Position numbers and translations under genes: made by a program. From assembly GCA_002307035.1 (NCBI GenBank), contig DBTL01000146.1, positions 1 to 27,822 on the forward strand: a stretch of 27,822 bases of DNA, written 5' to 3'. Origin of the DNA: Bacteroides sp. UBA1317 (GTDB lineage Bacteria; Bacteroidota; Bacteroidia; Bacteroidales; Bacteroidaceae). Below, in pieces: positions 1 through 6,820 of the stretch. The notes beneath the pieces were generated by a model. It made no database searches, was not told where the DNA came from, and saw nothing but the letters and a program-made list of their open reading frames with translations. Position 1 is the first letter of the stretch. Every line of letters begins with the position of its first letter.

Positions 1-207
1 ATGAATCATCTATTAAGTCTTAATCGAGGAGCAAAAATAATAAATAGAAAGAACAAATAGTGATATTGATTAAAAAATAATAGAAAAAAGGAAATTAATT
101 CTCTTTTGTTCTTCTCTATTAATCCTTAAGAATATCTGTTTTGATTTTTATATTATTGTTTCTGATACTAGTGTGCTTTTCGTGAAATTTAGTGAGCCGC
201 TTTTGCT

Positions 208-215
208 TATCTTTG
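208..215 (+). promoter_or_regulatory. fucO promoter, -7 element
   Basis: TATCTTTG matches the Bacteroides -7 consensus TAnnTTTG and lies about 42 bases before the chosen fucO start. No good TTTG is seen 19-21 bp upstream, so the -33 element is weak or absent. The site argues against the longer in-frame start at 173, which lies upstream of it. Positions 1-207 are AT-rich and hold no gene I can support. Confidence 0.5.
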
Positions 216-256
216 TACTACGGAGCATAGCAGATATTATCAATAAATATAAAATT

Positions 257-1414
257 ATGATTAACAGAATTATTTTAAACGAGACCTCTTACTTTGGAGC
301 CGGATGTCGTAGTGTAATCGCAGTAGAAGCTGCTCGCCGCGGTTTTAAGAAAGCCTTCTTTGTAACAGACAAAGATCTGATTAAATTTGGTGTTGCTGCT
401 GAAATTATCAAAGTGCTTGATGGCGCAAAAATTCCTTATGAGCTTTATAGTGATGTGAAAGCTAATCCTACCATCTCAAATGTGCAGAATGGTGTTGTTG
501 CATTCAAAAAGTCAGGAGCTGACTTCATTGTTGCCTTGGGTGGCGGTTCGTCCATCGATACTGCTAAAGGGATTGGTATCGTGGTTAATAATCCTGATTT
601 TGCAGATGTGAAGTCTCTGGAAGGTGTGGCTGATACAAAAAATAAAGCTGTTCCTACTTTTGCATTACCCACTACTGCGGGTACTGCTGCCGAGGTAACT
701 ATCAACTACGTCATTATTGACGAAGATGCAAAGAAAAAGATGGTTTGTGTAGATCCGAATGATATTCCTGCTGTTGCCATTGTTGATCCTGAATTGATGT
801 ATTCTATGCCTAAAGGCTTGACTGCTGCTACGGGTATGGATGCTTTGACGCATGCCATTGAGAGTTTCATTACTCCGGGTGCATGGGTGATGAGCGATAT
901 GTTTGAGTTGAAAGCGATCGAGATGATTGCTCAAAACCTGAAAGCTGCTGTGGATAATGGCAAAGACACTGTTGCACGTGAAGCGATGTCGCAGGCTCAA
1001 TACATTGCCGGTATGGGATTCTCGAATGTTGGTCTAGGCATTGTTCACTCTATGGCTCATCCACTAGGTGCATTTTATGATACCCCTCATGGTGTGGCCA
1101 ATGCATTGCTGTTGCCTTATGTAATGGAATACAATGCAGAATCTGCTGCTGCTCCAAAATACAAAGACATTGCTAAAGCAATGGGTGTGGATGTAGAAGG
1201 TATGAGTTGTGAAGAAGGAGTGAAGGCTGCTGTTGAGGCTGTAAAAGCACTTTCTATCAGCATCAACATCCCACAGAAGTTGCATGAGATTGGTGTGAAG
1301 GAAGAAGATATTCCTGCATTGGCTGTTGCAGCATTCAATGATGTTTGTACCGGTGGAAATCCTCGTACTACTTCGGTTGCTGATATTGAAGCATTGTATC
1401 ACAAAGCATTCTAA
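257..1414 (+). CDS. fucO: lactaldehyde reductase / iron-containing alcohol dehydrogenase (FucO)
   Basis: This cytoplasmic NAD-dependent enzyme reduces L-lactaldehyde to 1,2-propanediol, the last step of anaerobic fucose and rhamnose use. The 385-residue product has nearly the length of E. coli FucO (383). It has the nucleotide-binding stretch ALGGGSSIDTAKG near residue 100, the ALPTTAGTAAEVT segment, and the metal ligands of group III alcohol dehydrogenases: Asp and His in GMDALTHAIE, and two His in GIVHSMAHPLGAFYDTPHG. An upstream in-frame ATG at 173 would add 28 residues unlike the family and lies before the promoter -7 element, so 257 is chosen. No fucose genes are adjacent, so the physiological aldehyde is inferred from similarity only. 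The gene is monocistronic, with a terminator right after it. Confidence 0.9.
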   Translation: MINRIILNETSYFGAGCRSVIAVEAARRGFKKAFFVTDKDLIKFGVAAEIIKVLDGAKIPYELYSDVKANPTISNVQNGVVAFKKSGADFIVALGGGSSIDTAKGIGIVVNNPDFADVKSLEGVADTKNKAVPTFALPTTAGTAAEVTINYVIIDEDAKKKMVCVDPNDIPAVAIVDPELMYSMPKGLTAATGMDALTHAIESFITPGAWVMSDMFELKAIEMIAQNLKAAVDNGKDTVAREAMSQAQYIAGMGFSNVGLGIVHSMAHPLGAFYDTPHGVANALLLPYVMEYNAESAAAPKYKDIAKAMGVDVEGMSCEEGVKAAVEAVKALSISINIPQKLHEIGVKEEDIPALAVAAFNDVCTGGNPRTTSVADIEALYHKAF

Positions 1415-1430
1415 ATAAATGGTTATATAA

Positions 1431-1467
1431 AAAAGACCGGAAGCAATTCACTTCCGGTCTTTTTTTA
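1431..1467. terminator. bidirectional terminator between fucO and eno
   Basis: A stem AAGACCGGAAG / CTTCCGGTCTT (1433-1443 with 1451-1461) with a 7-base loop is flanked by A-rich sequence on the left and a T run on the right. It can therefore end transcription from both convergent genes. Confidence 0.9.
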
Positions 1468-1485
1468 TAAGTCTTTTTAGACAAT

Positions 1486-2766
1486 TTACTTAATACGTTT
1501 GTATCCGTATATGGCACGATCGCCCAATTCTTCTTCAATGCGTAGCAATTGGTTGTACTTAGCCATACGGTCGGAGCGGCTCAAAGAACCGGTCTTGATC
1601 TGTCCGCTGTTGGTAGCTACGGCAATGTCGGCAATGGTTGCATCTTCTGTTTCGCCCGAACGGTGTGAAGTAACGGTTGTGTATCCGTGGCGGTGTGCCA
1701 TGTCGATAGCGTTCAATGTTTCAGTTAGCGAACCAATCTGATTTACTTTAATCAGGATAGAGTTAGCGCAACCTTGTTCGATACCTTTTGATAAGAAATC
1801 TACGTTGGTAACAAACAAGTCATCACCTACTAATTGGCAACGATCACCCAGACGCTCTGTCAACTTCTTCCATCCGTCCCAGTCGTTTTCGTTCATACCG
1901 TCTTCGATAGAATCGATAGGGAATTCGTTAATCAAATATTCCAAGAAGTCAACTTGCTCGTCGGCAGTTCTCTTCACTCCCTTTTCACCTTCAAACTTGG
2001 TATAGTCATATACTCCGTCTCTGTAGAATTCAGAAGCAGCGCAGTCCAAGCCGATAGTAACATCCTTCTTTGGTTCGTATCCTGCAGCTTTGATAGCAGT
2101 CAAGATAGAGTTAAGAGCATCTTCTGTACCTTCCAGAGTAGGAGCAAAGCCACCTTCATCGCCTACAGCTGTGCTCAGGCCACGGTCTTTGAGTACTTTT
2201 TTGAGTGCATGGAATACTTCAGCACCCATACGTAATGCTTCTTTGAATGATTTTGCGCCAATAGGGCGAATCATGAATTCTTGAAAAGCAATAGGAGCGT
2301 CGCTATGTGAACCACCGTTGATGATGTTCATCATCGGAACAGGCAACACACATGTATTTACGCCACCAATATATCTATAAAGAGGCAGATCCAGGTAGTT
2401 TGCCGCAGCTTTGGCAACAGCAAGTGAAACTCCGAGAATGGCATTAGCACCCAATTTTGATTTTGTAGGAGTACCGTCAAGGGCCAGCATCAGATGATCT
2501 ACACCTACTTGGTCGAGAGCTGACATGCCTACAAGATGAGGCGCAATCACTTTGTTGATGTTCTCTACTGCTTTTTGCACGCCTTTGCCTCCGTAGCGGT
2601 GTTTGTCGCCATCGCGAAGTTCCAAAGCTTCGTGCTCTCCGGTTGAGGCTCCTGATGGAACAGAAGCTCTGCCTACTATACCCGATTCCAATACTACGTC
2701 TACTTCTACTGTAGGGTTACCTCTCGAATCGAGGATTTCTCTTCCTGTAATCTTTTCTATTTTCAT
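1486..2766 (-). CDS. eno: enolase (phosphopyruvate hydratase)
   Basis: Enolase interconverts 2-phosphoglycerate and phosphoenolpyruvate in glycolysis. It is a cytoplasmic Mg-dependent enzyme. The 426-residue product is full length and starts MKIEKITGREILDSRGNPTVEVDV, the usual N-terminus. Visible signatures include SVPSGASTGEHEALELRD (substrate loop), the catalytic GDEGGFAP segment, the metal ligand segments GLDCAASEFY, SIEDGM and VGDDLFVTN, the catalytic lysine in ILIKVNQIGS, and SHRSGETED near the C-terminus. The start is fixed by this conserved beginning and by a TACCTTTG -7 element about 27 bases upstream. Several open frames on the opposite strand are shadows of its codon pattern. Confidence 0.98.
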   Translation of the reverse strand: MKIEKITGREILDSRGNPTVEVDVVLESGIVGRASVPSGASTGEHEALELRDGDKHRYGGKGVQKAVENINKVIAPHLVGMSALDQVGVDHLMLALDGTPTKSKLGANAILGVSLAVAKAAANYLDLPLYRYIGGVNTCVLPVPMMNIINGGSHSDAPIAFQEFMIRPIGAKSFKEALRMGAEVFHALKKVLKDRGLSTAVGDEGGFAPTLEGTEDALNSILTAIKAAGYEPKKDVTIGLDCAASEFYRDGVYDYTKFEGEKGVKRTADEQVDFLEYLINEFPIDSIEDGMNENDWDGWKKLTERLGDRCQLVGDDLFVTNVDFLSKGIEQGCANSILIKVNQIGSLTETLNAIDMAHRHGYTTVTSHRSGETEDATIADIAVATNSGQIKTGSLSRSDRMAKYNQLLRIEEELGDRAIYGYKRIK

Positions 2767-2792
2767 CGTTCTTCTTGTTTTTTAAGTTCCCA

Positions 2793-2800
2793 CAAAGGTA
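2793..2800 (-). promoter_or_regulatory. eno promoter, -7 element
   Basis: On the minus strand this reads TACCTTTG, a match to TAnnTTTG, giving an eno leader of about 20 bases. No clear TTTG lies 19-21 bp upstream. Confidence 0.55.
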
Positions 2801-2826
2801 CTTTCTTTTAGGTCGTTGGGGAATCG

Positions 2827-2871
2827 CTATAAATAGGTATTCGGCGTTCGATGACTCCCTATAAATAAGTA
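2827..2871. repeat. 13-base direct repeat upstream of eno
   Basis: CTATAAATAGGTA (2827-2839) recurs as CTATAAATAAGTA (2859-2871), 12 of 13 bases identical. The copies start 32 bp apart, about three helical turns, and lie just upstream of the eno promoter. They could be a paired protein-binding site or a chance AT-rich repeat. Confidence 0.35.
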
Positions 2872-2974
2872 ACATTGTTTATTAGCTAAAACAAAAGAAC
2901 TGATAAAAGGTTTAGGCGAAGGGTGAGGCCGTGGACTGATTAAATGGCTGACAGATAAAATAATAAGGGTATAA

Positions 2975-3006
2975 TTTGGGCGAGTGCTTCTTCTTTCCTA
3001 TTTTTG
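2975..3006 (+). promoter_or_regulatory. strong Bacteroides-type promoter for the antiporter leader
   Basis: TTTG (2975-2978), a 20-base spacer and TATTTTTG (2999-3006) fit the consensus TTTG-N19-21-TAnnTTTG exactly. Transcription would start near 3012-3014, about 265 bases before the antiporter start. That leader holds two very short reading frames and an inverted repeat. Confidence 0.65.
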
Positions 3007-3021
3007 CATCCGATTTCGGCA

Positions 3022-3120
3022 ATGGACTCTGCCTTTAACCGCCTTTTCGGGGCTGATGATTCCTACTTAGCGAGCTTTTCTATTGAAAGCTTGCCCTATT
3101 ACAGTATCTTTTATACTTAA
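3022..3120 (+). CDS. possible 32-residue leader peptide
   Basis: A small frame begins about 10 bases after the predicted transcription start and ends in tandem TAA TAA stops. It starts MDSAFNRLFG and ends YYSIFYT. I recognise no family. It lies in the same frame as the next small frame (3133-3216), so the two could be remnants of one short gene split by stop codons, or upstream reading frames controlling the antiporter. Coding status is unproven; the argument rests on the excellent promoter in front of it. Confidence 0.25.
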   Translation: MDSAFNRLFGADDSYLASFSIESLPYYSIFYT

Positions 3121-3167
3121 TAACAAAGTAGAATGAAAACAAGAAAGTCGAAACGTAGAATCATCAG
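3053..3167 (+). repeat. inverted repeat in the antiporter leader
   Basis: CTGATGATTCCTAC (from 3053) and GTAGAATCATCAG (to 3167) are complementary over 13 bp with one bulged base, separated by about 90 bases. In a transcript started near 3013 they could close a large hairpin around the stop codons of the first small frame and the start of the second. Confidence 0.4.
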
Positions 3168-3216
3168 TAACCATGCTCCTATTCTTTTGAGTAAATGGAA
3201 GATTAATACCTCTTAG
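3133..3216 (+). CDS. possible 27-residue basic peptide in the antiporter leader
   Basis: This ATG-started frame encodes MKTRKSKRRIISNHAP and continues to WKINTS. It is strongly basic at its N-terminus. It follows the 3022-3120 frame in the same phase, 12 bases after its first stop, and ends 64 bases before the antiporter start. I know no matching family. It may be a leader peptide, a relic or noise. Confidence 0.2.
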   Translation: MKTRKSKRRIISNHAPILLSKWKINTS

Positions 3217-3280
3217 TTTGTCGCTTTTGTCTTGAGAAAGTAACAAACGAATATTTTTAATTTTATTCAGACTGAACAAT

Positions 3281-4471
3281 ATGTTAACAAGTTTAGCTTT
3301 TATCTTCCTACTTGGAATGTTTCTGGGATATTTCTTCATGAAATTAAAGCTTCCCGGACTATTGGGTATGCTGCTTACGGGCATCATACTGGGCCCTTAT
3401 GTGCTCAATGCATTGGAGCCCTCTTTGCTCTCTGTCTCTGTTGATCTTCGCCAATTGGCCTTAGTCATTATACTTACCCGTGCCGGATTGGCTCTCGACA
3501 TAAAAGACCTGATGAAGGTAGGGCGTCCTGCCGTGCTGATGTGTTTTGTGCCGGCATGTTTTGAGATAGTCGGCATGATGCTTGTTGCACCGCCATTACT
3601 TCATATCTCTCTGCTCGATGCTGCTATAATGGGTAGTGTGGTGGCAGCAGTTTCTCCTGCCATTATTGTGCCAAAGATGCTCCACCTGATGGACCAAAGA
3701 TATGGCACGAACAAAAGTATTCCGCAGATGATTATGGCAGGCGGATCGGTAGATGATGTTTTTGTGATTGTGATGTTTACCGCATTTACCGGACTAGCTC
3801 TGGGAGGAGACATTTCTCCGATAAGCTTTTTGCAGATACCGGTTTCTATTGCAACGGGACTGGTGCTTGGCGTCTTCTTGGGTTGGTGTCTTACACGCTA
3901 CTTCAAGCGTTATCACATGAGAGATTCGGTAAAAGTGCTTATTCTGTTGAGCGTCTCTTTTCTGTTGGTAGCATTGGAACGGGTATTGAAAGGCATTGTC
4001 CCTATATCCGGCTTGTTGGCAGTAATGGCTCTTGGGGCTACCCTGCTGAAAACGTATGATGCGTTGGCCGTCCGACTGTCGGGCAAGTTTTCCAAGCTGT
4101 GGGTGGGTGCGGAAATATTACTCTTTGTGCTAGTAGGCGCTACGGTTAACATTGAATATGCACTAGGTGCAGGATTGGCAGCGATTGCCGTGATCCTTCT
4201 TGCACTATTGTTCAGAATGCTCGGCGTGTTTGTTTGCATGATTAAAACCCCGTTGACCACCAAAGAACGGCTGTTTTGCATGATCGCTTATTTGCCTAAA
4301 GCTACAGTACAAGCAGCCATTGGCTCGTTGCCTTTGGCAATGGGCTTACCCTGTGGTGAGATCGTGCTAACCGTTGCTGTGTTGGCCATTCTGATAACCG
4401 CTCCTTTAGGTGCCTTTGGTATTGATATGACGTATAAGAAGCTACTTGTGCAAGAAGAGAGTGCTTCTTAG
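3281..4471 (+). CDS. cation:proton antiporter (Na+/H+ exchanger family)
   Basis: This is an inner-membrane monovalent cation/proton exchanger of the CPA superfamily, 396 residues, with about 12-13 hydrophobic segments and no cytoplasmic regulatory domain. The N-terminal KLPGLLGMLLTGIILGP segment is the usual first signature. A pair of acidic residues in MAGGSVDDVFVIV (around residues 150-160) sits where the family has its ion-binding aspartates. The DD form is typical of electrogenic exchangers, whereas electroneutral relatives often have ND. It starts at ATG 3281 in front of a hydrophobic first helix. It appears monocistronic, with a long leader. The ion (Na+, Li+ or K+) cannot be told from sequence. 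Confidence 0.8.
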   Translation: MLTSLAFIFLLGMFLGYFFMKLKLPGLLGMLLTGIILGPYVLNALEPSLLSVSVDLRQLALVIILTRAGLALDIKDLMKVGRPAVLMCFVPACFEIVGMMLVAPPLLHISLLDAAIMGSVVAAVSPAIIVPKMLHLMDQRYGTNKSIPQMIMAGGSVDDVFVIVMFTAFTGLALGGDISPISFLQIPVSIATGLVLGVFLGWCLTRYFKRYHMRDSVKVLILLSVSFLLVALERVLKGIVPISGLLAVMALGATLLKTYDALAVRLSGKFSKLWVGAEILLFVLVGATVNIEYALGAGLAAIAVILLALLFRMLGVFVCMIKTPLTTKERLFCMIAYLPKATVQAAIGSLPLAMGLPCGEIVLTVAVLAILITAPLGAFGIDMTYKKLLVQEESAS

Positions 4472-4501
4472 GCGACCATTCACCTCCCATGAAAAAACAC
4501 G

Positions 4502-4574
4502 TTTTACTATCACATCTATCACAAAAAACGCTGAAACCACTTATCATAAGCTGTTTCAGCGTGTGATAGTAAAA
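4502..4574. repeat. nested palindrome with TTTTACTATCACA arms
   Basis: TTTTACTATCACA (4502-4514) is perfectly complementary to TGTGATAGTAAAA (4562-4574). Inside lies a second perfect pair, CGCTGAAAC (4529-4537) with GTTTCAGCG (4553-4561), closed by CTTA/TAAG. The left arm is followed by an extra CTATCACA (4516-4523). A further TACTATCACA lies at 4621-4630. The structure could be an exported hairpin, a convergent terminator-like RNA or the end of a decayed element. Confidence 0.7.
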
Positions 4575-4905
4575 TATGTCTACCACGTTTTAGGGTGTTT
4601 TACTCTCACTTTTACGTCTTTACTATCACACTTTTCCCCGGTTTACCCTTTTTTATCCCAAATATCTGTCGATTGAATGCTGCTTGCTTCATGTGTGTAT
4701 CTACTACTTTTTGCTCATCGTAATCTGTTTCGGTTTGGATTTTCTGAGAAATAGCTTAATCTCTCCTTATATTCTGAAGCCCGTGGCTCTTACTCTAATA
4801 AAGAATACGTTGCAGTAGTCTCCACTACGGTACTATTATTAGTCGATAACGTAAGCTCTAAGTTTGTCTCTCGGTTTGAACTCTTCGCTTCACGAGCGTG
4901 GTCTC

Positions 4906-4951
4906 TATACTCCACACGTGTAGTCTCTACAGTCCACGCGTGTGGAGTATA
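4906..4951. repeat. 13-bp palindrome enclosing a second hairpin
   Basis: TATACTCCACACG (4906-4918) and CGTGTGGAGTATA (4939-4951) are perfectly complementary. The 20-base interior contains TGTAG/CTACA (4919-4923 with 4927-4931) around TCT. The related motif GTAGTCTCCAC occurs near 4815. No T run follows on either strand, so a simple terminator is unlikely. Confidence 0.7.
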
Positions 4952-5004
4952 AAGTTTGTTCCGTTTTCTGGGAAAATGTAAGACAGTTGGGACGTTTGAG
5001 TGAT

Positions 5005-5036
5005 CAAAGATACAAAAGATAGCTGTAAATAGCAAC
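5005..5036 (-). promoter_or_regulatory. possible minus-strand promoter reading into the palindrome
   Basis: On the minus strand GTTG, a 20-base spacer and TATCTTTG resemble TTTG-N20-TAnnTTTG, with one mismatch at -33. Transcription would run through the 4906-4951 palindrome. The only frame there (ending 4790) has no family I recognise, so the product could be a noncoding RNA or nothing. Confidence 0.3.
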
Positions 5037-5126
5037 CTAATCAAGAATACTATTTAATTTAATTCGTGTCTTTTGTTCTGAATCATGATTTTTATATAAG
5101 TTTGCCTGTTAAAAGCTCTATTATTA

Positions 5127-5188
5127 TGCCGATAACGGCAAAATATGACTATATTTACATTACTTTTGATACTAAAACTTGCCGATAA
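5127..5188. promoter_or_regulatory. Fic promoter with repeated TGCCGATAA candidate operator
   Basis: The -7 element TACTTTTG is at 5161-5168. TGCCGATAA occurs at 5127-5135, extended to the palindrome TGCCG-ATAA-CGGCA (5127-5140), and again at 5180-5188, starting 53 bp later. The first copy sits near where -33 would be and the second just after the predicted start of transcription. This layout suits autorepression by the HTH domain of the Fic protein, which is inference. Confidence 0.45.
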
Positions 5189-5194
5189 AAGAGT

Positions 5195-6085
5195 ATGGAC
5201 TATATTTCAGTAAGTGAATTTGCCAAGAAGTTTGGCATTTCAGAACGTACTGCACGAAATTATTGTGCAAACGATAAGATTAAAGGAGTATTTCTGACGG
5301 GGAAGACTTGGAATATTCCTGAAGATGCGGAATTGCCAATCCGGAAGAAAAGCAAAGTCAAAGAAACACCTTTACTTTCTGCTCTGCGTGAGCAGAAAGC
5401 AATGAAACTAAAAGGAGGCATCTATCATCGGACGCAAATTGACCTTACCTACAATTCCAACCATATAGAAGGTAGCCGATTAACTCACGAGCAAACGCGC
5501 TATATATTTGAGACTCATACGATCGGGGCGACCGATGAGAGTATAAATGTGGACGATATTATTGAGACTACCAATCATTTCCACGGCATCGACCTCATTA
5601 TTGATAGAGCAGAAGAGAAACTGACGGAAGCGTTCCTCAAAGAGTTGCATCACATATTAAAATCAGGAACGTCTGATAGTCGTAAAGGCTGGTTTGCGGT
5701 AGGTGATTACAAACGCCTACCCAACGAAGTTGGAGGTCTGGATACGTGTCCACCTGGAGAAGTTCATCGGCAAATGAAAGCTTTGTTGTTGGAATATAAT
5801 ATGAAAAAAGGAAAGACGTTTGAAGATATCATTGATCTGCATCAGAAGTTTGAATCTATCCACCCTTTTCAAGATGGTAATGGTCGTGTAGGCAGGTTGG
5901 CTCTCTTCAAAGAATGTCTTGCTAATGGCTTTGTCCCATTTATCATTACCGAAGATTTAAAGATGTTCTATTATCGGGGCTTGCATGAATGGGACCATAT
6001 TAAAGATTATTTGCTTGATACTTGCTTTACGGCACAAGACAATTATAAAGCCATATTGGACTATTTTAAAATCAAGTACAAATAG
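5195..6085 (+). CDS. HTH-Fic domain protein (AMP transferase type)
   Basis: Fic enzymes move AMP from ATP onto hydroxyl side chains of target proteins. The 296-residue product begins with a helix-turn-helix-like segment (residues 1-45, with SVSEFAKKFGISERTARNYC), followed by a linker. The inhibitory-helix motif [S/T]xxxE[G/N] then appears as SNHIEG (S88, E92, G93). The Fic core has the complete catalytic motif HPFQDGNGRVGR (H223, D227, N229, R231, R234). A motif before the core marks a self-inhibited class II Fic, and none of the key residues is missing. No partner antitoxin is adjacent. The target is unknown. The HTH makes DNA binding, possibly autoregulation, plausible. The start follows a TACTTTTG promoter element by 26 bases. 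Confidence 0.88.
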   Translation: MDYISVSEFAKKFGISERTARNYCANDKIKGVFLTGKTWNIPEDAELPIRKKSKVKETPLLSALREQKAMKLKGGIYHRTQIDLTYNSNHIEGSRLTHEQTRYIFETHTIGATDESINVDDIIETTNHFHGIDLIIDRAEEKLTEAFLKELHHILKSGTSDSRKGWFAVGDYKRLPNEVGGLDTCPPGEVHRQMKALLLEYNMKKGKTFEDIIDLHQKFESIHPFQDGNGRVGRLALFKECLANGFVPFIITEDLKMFYYRGLHEWDHIKDYLLDTCFTAQDNYKAILDYFKIKYK

Positions 6086-6096
6086 TTCTACTTTTG
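6065..6096 (+). promoter_or_regulatory. promoter in front of the chimeric lipoprotein/OMP remnant
   Basis: TTTA, a 20-base spacer and TACTTTTG (6089-6096) match the Bacteroides promoter with one mismatch at -33. The site overlaps the 3' end of the Fic gene and lies 33 bases before the ATG at 6130. Confidence 0.4.
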
Positions 6097-6129
6097 TGAG
6101 AATTAAATTTAGAACAGACATCTGTGGAT

Positions 6130-6701
6130 ATGAAAAGAATCAAACTGTTACTCTTTACGCTATTAGTGGCATGTTTCTGTGCTTGTGGCGACAAGCCTGC
6201 CATTCGCAAAGTTGGGACATCGGCGTTGAATATTCGTTGTCGTTAGATAAAATCAATCTCTCCACATACGGCTATCTTACATACGATCTTATTAAATATC
6301 CTTATTTAGGGGAAGAGACTTTATACAAGAGTTTATATGCAAGTTTAGGTGGAAACATTAGCTATAATTTCTATCACAATCTTGAAATCTTTGCCAATAC
6401 ACATTATATGTCTCCATGGAGAGACGGTACCAAAAAAATGGGATATTTCATTAATACCAATATCGGCATATCAGGACGTTTCCTCAAGAATAAGCTATAT
6501 GTTTCCATACAAGGAGAAGATTTATTTGCCAAAAGCGTAACACCTTATTGGACTAACAACTACGGAGACACGGAATATTGGCGACGCAACCGATATGATA
6601 CACGCGGCGTGAACTTTACACTGCGCTACACTTTCAATTCCATAAAGACGAATTTTAAAAGCAAGAGTGGAAACCAGAAAATATTACAAAGAGCGGACTA
6701 G
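6130..6701 (+). pseudogene. lipoprotein leader fused out of frame to the C-terminal end of an outer-membrane beta-barrel gene
   Basis: The first part (6130-6246) encodes a lipoprotein signal sequence, MKRIKLLLFTLLVACFC, with a lipobox LVAC, and stops after 38 residues. From about 6205 a different frame, open to 6701, encodes about 165 residues typical of the end of a TonB-receptor-like barrel: alternating strands such as SLYASLGGNISYNFYHNLEI, then KLYVSIQGEDLF, ending GVNFTLRYTFN. This resembles the OMP_b-brl_3 (outer membrane beta-barrel family) C-terminus. The plug and most of the barrel are absent. A deletion joining the 5' end of one gene to the 3' end of another explains it best. The barrel piece has no start of its own with a signal peptide, so it is very probably non-functional. 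Confidence 0.7.
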
Positions 6702-6820
6702 TATATTTATACGATGAATAATTTTTTTATAAATAATAGCTAAAGAATTGCCGTCACACACAAAAAAATATAGATCTTTGGGCAAGCTAAATCAGGCTAT
6801 TAATCTGAAATAAACTAGAT

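Larger units (their letters stand above)
4472..5194. other. 723-base gene-free stretch with repeat structures
   Basis: No convincing gene is visible between the antiporter and the Fic gene. The stretch holds the nested palindrome at 4502-4574, further TACTATCACA-like units to 4630, the near-perfect palindrome at 4906-4951, a possible minus-strand promoter at 5005-5036 and the Fic promoter region from 5127. Two open frames inside it (76 codons on plus, 84 on minus) lack recognisable homology. Confidence 0.6.

Noticed and set aside
173..256. Longer fucO start
   Set aside because: It lies upstream of the TATCTTTG element and adds residues unlike the family; 257 gives the usual length.
1499..2785. 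Five plus-strand open frames (60-133 codons) opposite eno
   Set aside because: They are antisense shadows of a highly expressed gene with strong codon bias; none shows a family motif.
3067..3387. 106-codon minus-strand frame over the antiporter leader
   Set aside because: It overlaps the antiporter start, has no recognisable motif and has no promoter on that strand.
4446..4676. 76-codon plus-strand frame after the antiporter
   Set aside because: It runs through the palindromic repeats and starts inside the antiporter gene; its composition looks non-coding.
5985..6129. Start of the barrel frame inside the Fic gene
   Set aside because: The frame is open by chance over the Fic 3' end; barrel-like sequence begins only near 6205.
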